Below the pieces are notes generated by a model that saw only the letters and a program-made list of their open reading frames with translations, was not told the DNA's origin and searched no databases. A stretch of 55,807 nt of DNA from Phyllobacteriaceae bacterium (GTDB lineage: Bacteria; Pseudomonadota; Alphaproteobacteria; Rhizobiales; Rhizobiaceae): positions 1 to 55,807 of the forward strand of contig JAJUHJ010000004.1 of the NCBI GenBank assembly GCA_029279965.1, read 5' to 3'. Numbering within the stretch: the first letter of the stretch is position 1; the number at the start of each line of letters is the position of its first letter. The translations under genes were made by a program, and so were the position numbers. Shown one piece after another: positions 26,235 to 37,671 of this stretch.

Positions 26235-28460
26235 ATGGGGAGAATGAAAGCCAATCCTGATCGCGCGATGCGGAGCGGACCAGTGGACGGAACCGCTCGC
26301 GCTGCTGCCATGCCCGGCGGGCGCATACGTTGGCTCGCCCTCTTCGGCGTTGCGGTCATAGCGAGCGGATGCCTTGCTTATTTCACCGGTGCCACCCCCG
26401 TTCTAACGCTCATTCTGATCGGGCTCGGAGCGACGGCAGCCCTGCTCGATCTCCGCTCACCGACGCCTTCTTCCGAATCGCCTCCCGTGGAAGAACTCTC
26501 GGCTTCGCGCCAGGTGGAAGCGCTCGCCGACCGCGTATGGGAGATGCAGGAAAGCGAGGAACGCTTCTACGACTTGCTCGAGACCCTCGGCGATCTCGTC
26601 GTGCATCGTGACAACGAAGGCCGCATTCTCTATGCAAATCGGGTTCTCGGTGACGTCTTGGGCCGGAACACGCGTGATCTGCTCGGCAAGACGCTTGGAC
26701 AGCTCGGTATCGAGATACCCGTCATGGCCGGCGCAGGCTTCGCAGAAGACGACAAGCTGCAGACCACCGACGTGGCCGTCAACGGCAAGGGCGGACTGCG
26801 TTGGTTCGCATGGACGGAACTTTCCCTGCGCGGCCGCGACGGGGCCATCACCCGTTGGGCGATCGCGCGGGATATAACCGCCCGTAAACGAGCGGAGATG
26901 GCGCTGGTCAATGCGCGCGAGCGCGCGGAACGGGCAAGCGTCGCAAAATCCCGTTTCCTGGCCGCTGTCAGTCACGAGATCCGCACCCCGATGAACGGTA
27001 TCATGGGCATGGCCGGCCTGCTGGACGCAACCTCGCTCTCGCCAGAGCAGCGCACCTATGTCGGCGCCATCTCCGCGTCAACGAGTGCCTTGTTGGCCTT
27101 GATCGAGGACCTTCTGGATTATTCGAAAATCGAGGCCGGTCGACTCGAGTTGGACCCGCAATCTGTCAATGTTCGGGAATTGGTCGAACACGTTGTGGAG
27201 TTGCTAGCTGCCCGCGCCTTTTCCAAGAAGATCGGCCTTGGCTGCCATATAGCGCCCGACGTAGCGGAGACGGTCAGCGCGGATGCGGGCAGATTACGAC
27301 AGATCCTCATCAATCTGCTCGGCAATGCCATCAAGTTTACCGAGACAGGCGGTGTCCTCGTCACCGTCACCACCGCGTCTCATGCGGGACGTCCGGCGCT
27401 TGCGCTCAAGGTGGACGACACCGGTCCGGGCCTGGAGGAAAGTGCCATTTCACGCATTTTCGAGGAATTCGAGCAGGCCGCAGGCTCCACCCGACGCCAT
27501 GGCGGAGCAGGGCTCGGACTTGCCATTACCCGCCGACTTGTCGAAGCCATGGAGGGTGCGATCGCGGTTGAAAGCACCCCTGGGAAGGGAGCTGCTTTCA
27601 CCATAACTCTCCCCCTTCAGACAATCGAGGAAAGCGAAGCCGGGACGGTGCTCGCGCTAAAGGGCTGGAGGATTGCCATCCTTACTCCACACGGGGCCGA
27701 GGCCGAGGCGTTGGCAATGACGGTTCGCGGCCATGGCGGCGAGGCGAGCATTTTCAACCACGAAAAACATTTCGCCGGCACCCTCCAAGGTCCCGATGCT
27801 TCCTTCGATGCGGTGATTGTCGACGCGTCTTTGGAAAATGAGGCTGGCGACCTGCTCTCCCGCTTGCGGGGGCAGGGACTGCGCACACCACAGGCATTGA
27901 CCCTGATCGCGCCGGGGGACCGGAAGCGGCTTCCCACGTTCCGCGCCAAAGGCTACGGTGCTTTCATGGCGCGGCCAGTACGAGGTCGTACATTCTTGCG
28001 CCTCCTGCTGAGCGACCGCAACGACCTGATGGAAAAAAGCGGCGAGCAATCTTGTGAAAGCCGCCGCCATAGCGGTCCCTCGCTTAAGGTTCTTGTGGCC
28101 GAGGACAACGAGATCAATGCAATGCTGGCGCGGGCCGCACTCACGCAGGCGGGGCATCAGGTCACCGTGGTCGCGAGTGGCCGCGCCGCCGTGGACGAGC
28201 TGACCCATTCGGCTCGAGCCCACGACATAGTGCTGATGGATCTGCACATGCCGCTGATGGACGGATTCGACGCAATCGACACCATCCGGCGTTATGAGGA
28301 AGAGACCGGCCTGGCGCCCATACCCATCATCGTTCTGTCCGCAGACGGCCAGGAAAGCACCCGGAAACAGGCACTTGCGCGGGGCGCGAGCGATTTCGTC
28401 ACCAAGCCGCTGGACCCAGATCGTCTGCTTTCTACCCTCAAGGTTCACGCGGCTGCATGA
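26235..28460 (+). CDS. Hybrid sensor histidine kinase (TM-PAS-HisKA-HATPase-pseudoREC-REC)
   Basis: SRFLAAVSHEIRTPMNGIMGMAGLL; HATPase; C-terminal REC LKVLVAEDNEINAMLARAAL...DIVLMDLHMPLMDGFDAI. Confidence 0.93.
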   Translation: MGRMKANPDRAMRSGPVDGTARAAAMPGGRIRWLALFGVAVIASGCLAYFTGATPVLTLILIGLGATAALLDLRSPTPSSESPPVEELSASRQVEALADRVWEMQESEERFYDLLETLGDLVVHRDNEGRILYANRVLGDVLGRNTRDLLGKTLGQLGIEIPVMAGAGFAEDDKLQTTDVAVNGKGGLRWFAWTELSLRGRDGAITRWAIARDITARKRAEMALVNARERAERASVAKSRFLAAVSHEIRTPMNGIMGMAGLLDATSLSPEQRTYVGAISASTSALLALIEDLLDYSKIEAGRLELDPQSVNVRELVEHVVELLAARAFSKKIGLGCHIAPDVAETVSADAGRLRQILINLLGNAIKFTETGGVLVTVTTASHAGRPALALKVDDTGPGLEESAISRIFEEFEQAAGSTRRHGGAGLGLAITRRLVEAMEGAIAVESTPGKGAAFTITLPLQTIEESEAGTVLALKGWRIAILTPHGAEAEALAMTVRGHGGEASIFNHEKHFAGTLQGPDASFDAVIVDASLENEAGDLLSRLRGQGLRTPQALTLIAPGDRKRLPTFRAKGYGAFMARPVRGRTFLRLLLSDRNDLMEKSGEQSCESRRHSGPSLKVLVAEDNEINAMLARAALTQAGHQVTVVASGRAAVDELTHSARAHDIVLMDLHMPLMDGFDAIDTIRRYEEETGLAPIPIIVLSADGQESTRKQALARGASDFVTKPLDPDRLLSTLKVHAAA

Positions 28461-28490
28461 TCCCTTGTCCATCCTTGGTGAAGCTATCTC

Positions 28491-28508
28491 CTGTCATCGT
28501 TCTGTCGT
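28491..28508 (+). promoter_or_regulatory. Pho box upstream of olsB
   Basis: CTGTCAT-CGTT-CTGTCGT, 7-4-7 direct repeat, 43 bp upstream of the GTG start. Confidence 0.7.
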
Positions 28509-28551
28509 AGCATGGCCCTATTCACGCGGCATCAACGAGGAGTACACAGCC

Positions 28552-29391
28552 GTGCATGGCGCGCCCCTGGAACTGATCACCGGCACCATCGCTGAAGACC
28601 CGGTTCTCGGCAGGATCGGAGCTCTCGAGGTGCGTCTGTCACGGAATGAAACGGAGATCGCGGCGGCGCAGGCCATCCGCTTTCAGGTGTTTCATCAGGA
28701 AATGGGTGCGCGCTCCGCCAGCACTCTTGAACAGCGTGATGCCGACCGTTTCGACGCCATCTGCGACCATCTCCTGGTGATCGACACGTCAAGGCCGGGT
28801 GCGGTGCGTGATCGCATCGTCGGCACGTACAGGCTTCTGCCGCAAGAAAGAGCGATGGCCGCAGGTGGATTCTACTCGCAGGACGAGTTCGAGATGGCGC
28901 CCCTCATCCAGCGTCATCCCGGAAGGCGATTTCTGGAACTCGGGCGTTCCTGCGTTTTGCCAGCCTATCGGTCCCGGCGCACGATAGAGCTCCTTTGGCA
29001 AGGCATCTGGGCCTATTGCCGCCGCTTGCGCATCGACGTCATGACCGGCTGCGCCTCCTTTCCCGGCACCGTGCCCGCCGCCCATGCCGAGGCGCTTTCC
29101 TTTCTTGCGCATTTCTGCCGCGCCGAAGGGCCGTGGCGCACAAGCGCGAGGGCTGACCGCTACGTGTCGATGGACCTGATGCCACGCGAGGCGGTAAACG
29201 CGAAAACCGCGCTGGCGGCCATGCCGCCGCTGATAAAGGGATATCTGCGGCTCGGCGCGAAATTCGGAGACGGGTGTGTCATCGACCACGAGTTCCGCAC
29301 CACGGACGTTCTCGTGGTGCTTCCCGTCGAAGCGATTTCGGAACGCTACATTGCGTATTACGGCGCCGACGCCGAGCGTTTCGTGGCCTGA
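28552..29391 (+). CDS. olsB: L-ornithine N-alpha-acyltransferase (ornithine lipid synthesis), GNAT fold
   Basis: AAAQAIRFQVFHQEMGARS...FLELGRSCVLPAYRSRRTIELLWQGIWAYCR...MTGCASFPGT; GTG start. Confidence 0.9.
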   Translation: MHGAPLELITGTIAEDPVLGRIGALEVRLSRNETEIAAAQAIRFQVFHQEMGARSASTLEQRDADRFDAICDHLLVIDTSRPGAVRDRIVGTYRLLPQERAMAAGGFYSQDEFEMAPLIQRHPGRRFLELGRSCVLPAYRSRRTIELLWQGIWAYCRRLRIDVMTGCASFPGTVPAAHAEALSFLAHFCRAEGPWRTSARADRYVSMDLMPREAVNAKTALAAMPPLIKGYLRLGAKFGDGCVIDHEFRTTDVLVVLPVEAISERYIAYYGADAERFVA

Positions 29392-29427
29392 TTTTCCTAC
29401 AAGTCTCTCAGCCAGATGAACTCATCT

Positions 29428-29510
29428 GCCGCCCGCATAAATGCGGAGAGCAGACAGATAGAGCGTCCTTGTGCGTCCAAAAACGCACGGCGCACTAGCC
29501 GCCCGCATAA
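29428..29510. repeat. 13-bp direct repeat (GCCGCCCGCATAA) flanking the palindromic element
   Basis: Exact copies at 29428-29440 and 29498-29510. Confidence 0.7.
29458..29498. repeat. Dispersed palindromic element, single-hairpin copy
   Basis: TAGAGCGTCCTTGTGCGTCCAAAAACGCACGGCGCACTAG; reverse complement matches 11611-11653. Confidence 0.75.
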
Positions 29511-31780
29511 TAGGCAGCGATGGCGGCCATATTGACGATGTCGGAATCCTTCGCGTTCAGCGACACGATCTGCACAGGCTTGTTGAGGCCGACAAGTAGC
29601 GGACCGATGACCGTGGAACCACCCAGCTCCTGCAGCATCTTTGTGGAAATGGAAGCGGAATGGAAGGCGGGCATGACCAGAACGTTCGCTGGCCCGGACA
29701 ACCGGCAAAAAGGATATTGCTGCATCAGGCGCGGATTGAGCGCCACATCCGCCGCCATTTCTCCGTCATATTCGAAATCGACGCGCCGCTTGTCGAGGAT
29801 ACGCACCGCCTCCTGAATTTTGGCCGAGCGCTCGCCGGGCGGATGGCCGAATGTGGAATAAGCAAGCATTGCCACACGCGGTTCATAGCCCATCCGGCGG
29901 GCGAAGTTTGCCACCTCCTCGGCGATATCAGCCAATTCGGGCGCGTCCGGCATGTCGTGCACGGCCGTATCGGCGACCAGCACGGTGCGGCCGCGACAAA
30001 GAGCAATGGACACCCCGATGACGCGGTGCCCTGGCCGTGCGTCGATCACGCGGCGCACATCATCCAACACGGTCGAATAATTGCGCGTCACACCCGTCAC
30101 CACGCCGTCGGCGTCTCCAAGCGCCACCATGCAGGCGGCGAAGTGATTGCGATCGTTGTTGATGAGCCTTTGGCAATCGCGGAAGAGATATCCCTGACGC
30201 TGCAGGCGCTGATAGAGATAGTCGGCATAGATTTCGTTGCGCCGCGAAAGCCGCGCGTTGATGATTTCGATGCCCGGCCGCGACAGATCAACGCCGGCAT
30301 TGTATGCAGTCTCGCGGATACGTTCCTCCCGGCCCAACAGGATGGCAGTGCCCAGCTTCTGGTTGGCGTAGGAGGCCGCCGCGCGCATCACTTGCTCTTC
30401 CTCGCCCTCCGCGAAGACGATCCGCTTGGGCTGGCGGCGCACGCGGTCATGAATGCGCTGCAGCGTCGAGGCAATGGGATCGCGCCTTGCCGAAAGCTCG
30501 TTGACATAGCGGTCCATGTTGAGAATGGGCCGGCGTGCCACACCTGTGTCCATCGCCGCCTTTGCGACAGCGGGCGGGACGGCCGTTATCAGCCGCGGAT
30601 CGAAAGGCACGGGAATGATATAGTTGGGGCCGTATTTCGGGCGATTGCCCTGATAGGCGGCGGCCACGTCGTCCGGCACGTCCTGTCGCGCCAGCGCTGC
30701 CAGCGCCTCGGCCGCCGCCACTTTCATCTCATCATTGATGGTGGTGGCGCGCACGTCGAGTGCGCCGCGAAAGATATAGGGAAAGCCGAGGACATTGTTG
30801 ACCTGGTTGGGATAGTCGGAACGCCCCGTCGCCATGATGGCGTCGGTGCGGATTTCGGCGACCTCCTCCGGAGTGATTTCAGGATCCGGGTTCGCCATGG
30901 CAAAAATAATCGGGTTTTTGGCCATGGATTGCACCATGGCCGGCGTCAGCGCTCCCTTGGCGGAAAGCCCGAAGAAGATATCCGCCCCCTCGAGAGCTTC
31001 AGCCAGCGTGCGTTTGTCGGTCTCGGCCGCATGCGCCGACTTCCACTGGTTCATGCCTTCCGTGCGGCCCTTGTAGACCACGCCCTTGGTGTCACACAGG
31101 AGCACGTTTTCGGGCGCAAAGCCCATCGCCTTGACCAGCTCGATACAGGCGATGCCGGCCGAGCCGGCACCGTTGCAGACGAGTTTTGCCGTTTTCATGT
31201 CGCGGCCGGTGAGGTCCAGCGCGTTGATAAGCCCGGCAATGGCGATGATGGCCGTGCCGTGCTGATCGTCATGAAAGACGGGAATATCCATCAGCTCGCG
31301 CAAGCGGCTTTCGATCACGAAGCACTCGGGTGCCTTGATGTCTTCAAGGTTGATGCCGCCGAAGGACGGACCGAGCAGCCGAACACAGTTGATGAATGCA
31401 TCCGCATCCTCCGTGTCGACCTCGAGATCGATTGAATCGACATCGGCGAAGCGCTTGAACAACACCGCCTTGCCTTCCATCACCGGCTTGGAGGCCAGCG
31501 CACCGAGATTGCCCATACCGAGAATCGCGGTGCCGTTGGAGATCACCGCCACGAGATTGCCGCGCGTCGTGAAATCGAAAGCCCGACTCGGATCGTCTGC
31601 GATTGCCTGCACGGGAACCGCGACCCCAGGCGAGTAGGCAAGCGAGAGATCGCGTTGTGTCGCCATCGGCTTGGTCGGAGTGACCTCCAGCTTGCCGGGC
31701 CTGCCCATGGCGTGAAAATCAAGCGCTTCCTGCGCACCTACTGATGGACCCGCTCCGTCCTTGCTGACGTCTTCCGCCAT
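29495..31780 (-). CDS. maeB: NADP-dependent malic enzyme with C-terminal phosphotransacetylase-like domain
   Basis: MATQRDLSLAYSPGVAVPV...VFHDDQHGTAIIAIAGLINAL...PTA-like C-terminus; start MAEDVSKDG. Confidence 0.95.
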   Translation of the reverse strand: MAEDVSKDGAGPSVGAQEALDFHAMGRPGKLEVTPTKPMATQRDLSLAYSPGVAVPVQAIADDPSRAFDFTTRGNLVAVISNGTAILGMGNLGALASKPVMEGKAVLFKRFADVDSIDLEVDTEDADAFINCVRLLGPSFGGINLEDIKAPECFVIESRLRELMDIPVFHDDQHGTAIIAIAGLINALDLTGRDMKTAKLVCNGAGSAGIACIELVKAMGFAPENVLLCDTKGVVYKGRTEGMNQWKSAHAAETDKRTLAEALEGADIFFGLSAKGALTPAMVQSMAKNPIIFAMANPDPEITPEEVAEIRTDAIMATGRSDYPNQVNNVLGFPYIFRGALDVRATTINDEMKVAAAEALAALARQDVPDDVAAAYQGNRPKYGPNYIIPVPFDPRLITAVPPAVAKAAMDTGVARRPILNMDRYVNELSARRDPIASTLQRIHDRVRRQPKRIVFAEGEEEQVMRAAASYANQKLGTAILLGREERIRETAYNAGVDLSRPGIEIINARLSRRNEIYADYLYQRLQRQGYLFRDCQRLINNDRNHFAACMVALGDADGVVTGVTRNYSTVLDDVRRVIDARPGHRVIGVSIALCRGRTVLVADTAVHDMPDAPELADIAEEVANFARRMGYEPRVAMLAYSTFGHPPGERSAKIQEAVRILDKRRVDFEYDGEMAADVALNPRLMQQYPFCRLSGPANVLVMPAFHSASISTKMLQELGGSTVIGPLLVGLNKPVQIVSLNAKDSDIVNMAAIAAYYAGG

Positions 31781-31879
31781 AGCCTCCGCTCCCGCAAATC
31801 GGCTTTCTGTGGAGTTTTGCCGAACACCGGTGCATAAGGCTACAGTTGCGGTAGGTAAATCCCACACAAAGCGAAAACC

Positions 31880-34633
31880 GTGATTTTTCCGAAGGGGCGC
31901 TTCTTGAAACACGAAACGCCGATCAAGCCGGAGCCGGCGACGACGCCTGTCCTCTCCGCCCACGGCGCCACACCGATGATGCAGCAGTACATCGAGATCA
32001 AGGCCGTCAACACGGATTGCCTGCTGTTTTACCGCATGGGCGATTTTTACGAATTGTTCTTCAACGATGCGGAAGTGGCGAGCCGCGCGCTGGGCATTAC
32101 GCTGACGAAGCGCGGCAAGCATCAGGGTGAAGAAATCCCCATGTGCGGCGTTCCGGTGCACGCGGCCGACGACTATCTGCAGCGCCTCATCGCGCTCGGC
32201 CACCGCGTTGCCGTATGCGAGCAGACCGAGGACCCCGCAGAGGCGAAGAAGCGTGGCTCGAAGGCAGTGGTTCGGCGCGACGTGATCCGTCTCGTTACGC
32301 CAGGAACGATCACCGAGGACAAACTGCTCGACCCGGCGCAAGCCAACTACCTGATGGCGCTGGGCCGCGTCAAAGGCGGCGGCGATGAACAATTCGCGCT
32401 CGCCTGGATCGACATCTCCACCGGGGTTTTCAGGGTCACCGCAACCACAGCGGACCGGCTTCTGGCCGACATCATGCGCGTCGACCCGCGCGAGTTGATC
32501 GTCGCCGAACCGGTCTATCACGATCCGGAGCTGCGGCCCGTTTTTGACACGTTGGGACGCACGGCCAGCCCGCAGCCGCCTGCCTTCTTCGATTCGGCAA
32601 GTGCCGCCATGCGGCTGTCACGCTTTTACGGCGTCTCGACCCTGGACGGCTTCGGACGCTTTTCCCGCGCTGAGCTTTCTGCCATCTCGGGAGCCGTCGC
32701 TTATGTGGAAAAGACGCAGATTTCCGAGCGGCCGCCACTCGGTCGACCCGAGCGCGACGAGGAAGGTGCAAGCCTTTTCATCGACCCCGCCACCCGCGCC
32801 AATCTCGAATTGGCGCGCACGCTGTCGGGCAGCCGCGACGGCAGTCTTTTGAAAACCATCGATCGCACCGTGACCGGAGCCGGTGCCAGGCTTCTGGCCG
32901 AACGCTTGATGTCTCCCCTCACCGACCCGGGAGCGATCGGCGAAAGGCTGGATTCAGTCTCCTTCTTTCTCGACGACAGCGCCCTGCGCGAGGGTGTGCG
33001 CACGCTTGCCAAGGGCATTCCGGACATCAGCCGTGCGCTTTCCCGGCTGGCGCTCAATCGTGGCGGCCCGCGCGATCTCGGCGCGCTTTCCAGGGGGTTG
33101 GAAGCGGCCTTCGAAATCGTTGACCTGCTGCAAGGCCAGGAGTTGCCTGCAGAACTTTCAGGAGCCCTCGCACAGCTCGCCGCGATGCCCGCCGACCTTT
33201 CCGCGCACCTTAACCGCGCGCTTGCCGATGAACTGCCGCTCTTGAAGCGCGATGGCGGGTTCGTGCGGCAGGGTTATGATGGCGAACTGGATGAGATGCG
33301 GGATCTGCGCGACCAGTCGCGCCGGATCATCGCCGCAATGGAGCGCGACCTTGCCGATGAGACCGGCATCCGATCTCTCAAGATCCGGCACAACAACATC
33401 CTTGGCTACTACATCGAGGTGACGAGCAACAATGCTCATGCGCTGAACGGCACCGACGAGGCAAAAGCGCGTTTCATCCATCGCCAGACGATGGCCAATG
33501 CCATGCGTTTCACGACGACGGAACTGGCCGACCTGGAAACCAAGATCGCAAATGCGGCGGACCGCGCGATCAGCATCGAAACGCGCATCTTCGATGCACT
33601 GGTTGGCGAGGTGGTCGCCGCCTCCGAGACACTGCGCGCGGGCGCACAGGCCCTTGCCGTCATCGACGTTTCGGCGGCGCTCGCCGTCCTCGCCGAAAGC
33701 GAAGCCTATTGCCGGCCCCTGGTGGACGACAGCCTAGACTTCCAGATCGACGGCGGGCGTCATCCAGTGGTCGAGCAGGCGCTCCGCCGCCAGCTTGGCG
33801 AGCCCTTTGTTGCCAATGATTGCGACCTGTCGCCAGCCGGCAGCGAGAATGCGGGTGCCATATGGCTTCTCACCGGTCCGAACATGGGTGGCAAGTCCAC
33901 TTTTCTGCGCCAGAACGCGCTGATCGCGGTGATGGCGCAAATGGGCTCGTTCGTGCCGGCCAAGGCTGCCCGCATCGGCGTGGTGGACCGGCTATTCTCC
34001 CGCGTCGGCGCATCGGACGATCTGGCGCGCGGGCGTTCCACCTTCATGGTCGAGATGGTGGAGACAGCCGCCATCCTCAATCAGGCAGGCGAGCGCTCGC
34101 TGGTAATCCTCGACGAGATTGGCCGGGGAACCGCCACTTTCGACGGGCTTTCAATCGCTTGGGCCGCGGTGGAATATCTACACGAGCACAATCGCTGTCG
34201 CGCCCTCTTCGCGACCCATTTTCACGAAATGACAGCGCTCAGCGAAAAGCTCCTGCGCCTTGTGAACGTGACGATGCGGGTGAAGGAGTTCGAAGGCGAG
34301 GTCGTCTTCCTTCACGAGATTGCACGCGGGGCGGCAGACCGCTCCTACGGTGTGCAGGTGGCACGCCTGGCGGGCCTGCCCGGAACGGTTGTGGAGCGAG
34401 CGCGTGAGGTGCTGCGGCGGCTGGAGGAAGGCGAGACCGGAACCAACGCTGCGCGCATCGTTGACGATCTGCCGCTGTTTACCGCGCCCGTTCGGCACGA
34501 GCCGCCCAAGCCGAAGGAAACACCGGATCGCCTGAGGGAGGATCTTCGTGCCCTCAATCCCGATGAAATGACGCCGAGGGAGGCGCTGGAGGCGCTCTAT
34601 CGCCTGAAAGGGCTCGTTTCAGATGCCGGATAG
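31880..34633 (+). CDS. mutS: DNA mismatch repair protein MutS
   Basis: [66 protein letters not shown]. Confidence 0.98.
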   Translation: MIFPKGRFLKHETPIKPEPATTPVLSAHGATPMMQQYIEIKAVNTDCLLFYRMGDFYELFFNDAEVASRALGITLTKRGKHQGEEIPMCGVPVHAADDYLQRLIALGHRVAVCEQTEDPAEAKKRGSKAVVRRDVIRLVTPGTITEDKLLDPAQANYLMALGRVKGGGDEQFALAWIDISTGVFRVTATTADRLLADIMRVDPRELIVAEPVYHDPELRPVFDTLGRTASPQPPAFFDSASAAMRLSRFYGVSTLDGFGRFSRAELSAISGAVAYVEKTQISERPPLGRPERDEEGASLFIDPATRANLELARTLSGSRDGSLLKTIDRTVTGAGARLLAERLMSPLTDPGAIGERLDSVSFFLDDSALREGVRTLAKGIPDISRALSRLALNRGGPRDLGALSRGLEAAFEIVDLLQGQELPAELSGALAQLAAMPADLSAHLNRALADELPLLKRDGGFVRQGYDGELDEMRDLRDQSRRIIAAMERDLADETGIRSLKIRHNNILGYYIEVTSNNAHALNGTDEAKARFIHRQTMANAMRFTTTELADLETKIANAADRAISIETRIFDALVGEVVAASETLRAGAQALAVIDVSAALAVLAESEAYCRPLVDDSLDFQIDGGRHPVVEQALRRQLGEPFVANDCDLSPAGSENAGAIWLLTGPNMGGKSTFLRQNALIAVMAQMGSFVPAKAARIGVVDRLFSRVGASDDLARGRSTFMVEMVETAAILNQAGERSLVILDEIGRGTATFDGLSIAWAAVEYLHEHNRCRALFATHFHEMTALSEKLLRLVNVTMRVKEFEGEVVFLHEIARGAADRSYGVQVARLAGLPGTVVERAREVLRRLEEGETGTNAARIVDDLPLFTAPVRHEPPKPKETPDRLREDLRALNPDEMTPREALEALYRLKGLVSDAG

Positions 34634-34760
34634 TCAAAGAACGATCGGGAGAAGCCCTTCTGTTGAATGGTCGCCCATTTCGCGGTCGCCGCAAAAGAGC
34701 TATAGACGCCGACGAAACTGTGGACGCTGAAACGAGCAGCCACATGGTGACGGGAAACGG

Positions 34761-37565
34761 ATGGCCAAGGTCTCCCTGAAACTGGACCAGATTGTCGACA
34801 GGGTGGAGTTGCGTGCGCAGCTTGACGCGCTGGCGGCCAAAGGCGGCGCCGGCTCACCCGCCGTGCGCAGCCGCGTGCTGAAACTCCTCAAGGTGCAGCT
34901 TGCCGCCGGGCGGAAGGCCGCCGAGTCGATGCTAAGCCAGGACGGAAGCGGCACCGCCTGTGCCACCCGCCTTTCGCATCTCATGGACGAGATCATCCAG
35001 GCTGCGTACGAATTCACCGTCTCCCACGTCTTCCCGCCGCAGAACCGGTCGAAAGCCGAGCGCATGGCCATTATCGCCGTCGGTGGGTACGGCCGCGGCA
35101 CGCTGGCTCCGGCTTCGGATGTCGATCTTCTCTTCCTGCTTCCCTACAAGCAGACGCCATGGGGCGAACAGGTGCTCGAATACCTGCTCTACATGCTCTG
35201 GGACATGGGCCTGAAGGTGGGACACGCCACCCGCACCATCGACGAATGCATTCACCAGGCCCGCACGGACATGACCGTACGCACCGCCGTGCTGGAGGCA
35301 CGCCTCATATGCGGCGACGGGGCGCTTTATGATGAGCTGGTGGCGCGCTTTGACCATGAGGTCGTCAAGGATACGAGCGCCGAATACGTCCACGCCAAGC
35401 TTGCCGAACGCGACGCGCGCCACGCCAAGGCAGGTGAAAGCCGCTATCTCGTGGAACCGAATGTCAAGGATGGGAAGGGAGGACTGCGCGACCTGCACAC
35501 GCTGTTCTGGATCGGCAAATATCATTACCGCGTCCGCCGGGCGGAGGAACTGGTGGAAAAGGGCGTTTTCACGCGACGCGAATATCTGCAGTTCCGAAAA
35601 GCCGAGAATTTCCTGTGGGCCGTCCGCTGTCATCTTCATTTCCTGACGGGCAAAGCCGAGGAACGCCTGCATTTCGACGTTCAGCGCGATATTGCAGAGC
35701 GTCTTGGCTACACGAGCCATCCAGGGCTGTCTTCCGTCGAACGCTTCATGAAACACTACTTTTTGAACGCCAAGGCAGTGGGGGACCTCACCCGCATTCT
35801 CTGCGCGGCCCTGGAGGAAGAACAAGCCAAGCATGTGCCGGGCTTCAACCGTCTTCTCCTTACGTTCTCTCGCCGCAAGCGCAAGCTTGCCGGCACCAGC
35901 GATTTCGTCATCGACAACAACCGCATCAATATTGCCGACGAGGGCGTGTTCGAGCGCGATCCCGTGAACATGCTACGGCTGTTCTGGTTCGCCGACCGTC
36001 ACGGGCTGGAGTATCACCCCGATTCACTTAAGCTGCTCACCCGATCGCTTAAGCTGATCGACCGAAATTTGCGCCGCGACCGCGAGGCGAACCGCCTTTT
36101 CATGGACCTGCTTACCTCCGGCCGCGACCCAGAGCTCAACATGCGCCGCATGAACGAAGCGGGGGTTCTGGGCAAGCTCATCCCCGAATTCAACAAGATC
36201 GTGGCGATGATGCAGTTCTCGATGTATCACCATTACACGGTTGATGAGCACCTGATCCGCTGTATCGGTGTGCTGGCGGAAATCGAGCGCGGGGAAGACG
36301 AAAAGATCCACCCGCTGATCCACTCGCTCATGCCCGGACTGAAACCCTGGCGCGCCGTGCTCTACGCGGCGCTGCTGTTCCACGACATCGCCAAGGGGCG
36401 ACCCGAGGACCATTCCGTCGCCGGCGCGCGCGTCGCCCGCCGCCTGTGCCCGCATATGGGCTTCGACGCGGCTGAAACGGAAATGGTGGCCTGGCTGGTG
36501 GAGCAGCACCTGACCATGTCGATGACAGCGCAGATGCGTGACCTGAACGACCGCAAAACCATCCAGGATTTTGCCGATGTCGTGCAATCCGTGGAGCGCC
36601 TCAAACTCCTCCTCGTCATCACGGTGTGCGATATCCGCGGCGTCGGCCCCGGAGTGTGGAACGGCTGGAAGGGCCAGCTTCTGCGAACGCTTTACTACGA
36701 GACAGAACTGCTCTTGACGGGTGGTTTTTCCGAGGGCTCCCGAGCCAAGCGGGCAGAGGCCGCACGCGAGGAGTTGGGCGAAGCCTTGCTTGCAGGAGGC
36801 TGGGAGAAAGCCGAAGCGCGACGCTACATCGATCTGCAATATAAAAACTATCTTCTGGCCGTGGATCGTGACGACCAGGTGCGCCACGCGAATTTCATCC
36901 GGGCAGCCGATCGTCAGGGAAAGGCGCTTTCCACGATGATCGAGCCGCACGCCTTCGAGGCGGTGACCGAAATCACCGTGCTCGCACCGGACCATCCAAG
37001 GCTTCTCTCGGTCATCGCCGGAGCATGCGCGGCGGCAGGCGCCAACATCGTTGACGCGCAGATTTTCACCACCACCGACGGACGGGCGCTCGATACCATC
37101 CTCATCAGCCGGGAGTTCGATTTCGACGCCGACGAACGGCGGCGGGCTACCCGCGTCGGCCGCTTGATCGAGGATGTGCTGTCGGGCAAATCCTATCTGC
37201 CCGACGTGATCGAAAAACGTACAAAGCCCAGGCGCGGCGCAAAAACATTCCGCATCGAGCCTCGCGCGGAGGTCCGCAACACGCTTTCGAACCGCTTCTC
37301 CGTGATCGAAGTGGAGTGCCTAGACCGGCCGGGACTCCTTTCAGAAGTAACCGGCGCAATATCCGATCTGTCCCTCGATATCGCTTCCGCGCATATCACC
37401 ACCTTCGGCGAAAAAGTGATCGACACCTTCTATGTCACCGATCTGACCGGATCGAAGATCGACAATTCGGACCGGCTGGAGGCGATCCGCCGCGAATTGC
37501 TGGAGGTGCTGGAAGAAGGCTCATCCAGGCGCAACCGCGCGCAAGCAAGGTCCGCAGTCGCATGA
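34761..37565 (+). CDS. glnD: [Protein-PII] uridylyltransferase/uridylyl-removing enzyme
   Basis: NTase [25 protein letters not shown] domain, two C-terminal ACT domains; 934 aa. Confidence 0.97.
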   Translation: MAKVSLKLDQIVDRVELRAQLDALAAKGGAGSPAVRSRVLKLLKVQLAAGRKAAESMLSQDGSGTACATRLSHLMDEIIQAAYEFTVSHVFPPQNRSKAERMAIIAVGGYGRGTLAPASDVDLLFLLPYKQTPWGEQVLEYLLYMLWDMGLKVGHATRTIDECIHQARTDMTVRTAVLEARLICGDGALYDELVARFDHEVVKDTSAEYVHAKLAERDARHAKAGESRYLVEPNVKDGKGGLRDLHTLFWIGKYHYRVRRAEELVEKGVFTRREYLQFRKAENFLWAVRCHLHFLTGKAEERLHFDVQRDIAERLGYTSHPGLSSVERFMKHYFLNAKAVGDLTRILCAALEEEQAKHVPGFNRLLLTFSRRKRKLAGTSDFVIDNNRINIADEGVFERDPVNMLRLFWFADRHGLEYHPDSLKLLTRSLKLIDRNLRRDREANRLFMDLLTSGRDPELNMRRMNEAGVLGKLIPEFNKIVAMMQFSMYHHYTVDEHLIRCIGVLAEIERGEDEKIHPLIHSLMPGLKPWRAVLYAALLFHDIAKGRPEDHSVAGARVARRLCPHMGFDAAETEMVAWLVEQHLTMSMTAQMRDLNDRKTIQDFADVVQSVERLKLLLVITVCDIRGVGPGVWNGWKGQLLRTLYYETELLLTGGFSEGSRAKRAEAAREELGEALLAGGWEKAEARRYIDLQYKNYLLAVDRDDQVRHANFIRAADRQGKALSTMIEPHAFEAVTEITVLAPDHPRLLSVIAGACAAAGANIVDAQIFTTTDGRALDTILISREFDFDADERRRATRVGRLIEDVLSGKSYLPDVIEKRTKPRRGAKTFRIEPRAEVRNTLSNRFSVIEVECLDRPGLLSEVTGAISDLSLDIASAHITTFGEKVIDTFYVTDLTGSKIDNSDRLEAIRRELLEVLEEGSSRRNRAQARSAVA

Positions 37566-37671
37566 GAGGGACGGTGAAGACCTTTCGTGACGGGCGTGTG
37601 GATGCTCGAATGAGCGGTCTCCGGCGCACAAACGTCGCTCCATATACATCTCCCCACGGAATACGCTGACC

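Noticed and set aside
29660-31435. 591-aa plus-strand ORF opposite maeB
   Set aside because: Lies wholly antisense to a clear malic enzyme gene; low-complexity His/Arg-rich composition typical of high-GC shadow ORFs.
31781-32521. N-terminal extension of the malic enzyme ORF (1008 aa)
   Set aside because: The upstream part is antisense to mutS and does not resemble malic enzyme; start reassigned to 31780.
34634-34760. mutS-glnD intergenic region as a possible small RNA
   Set aside because: No convincing promoter-plus-terminator arrangement or strong hairpin visible.
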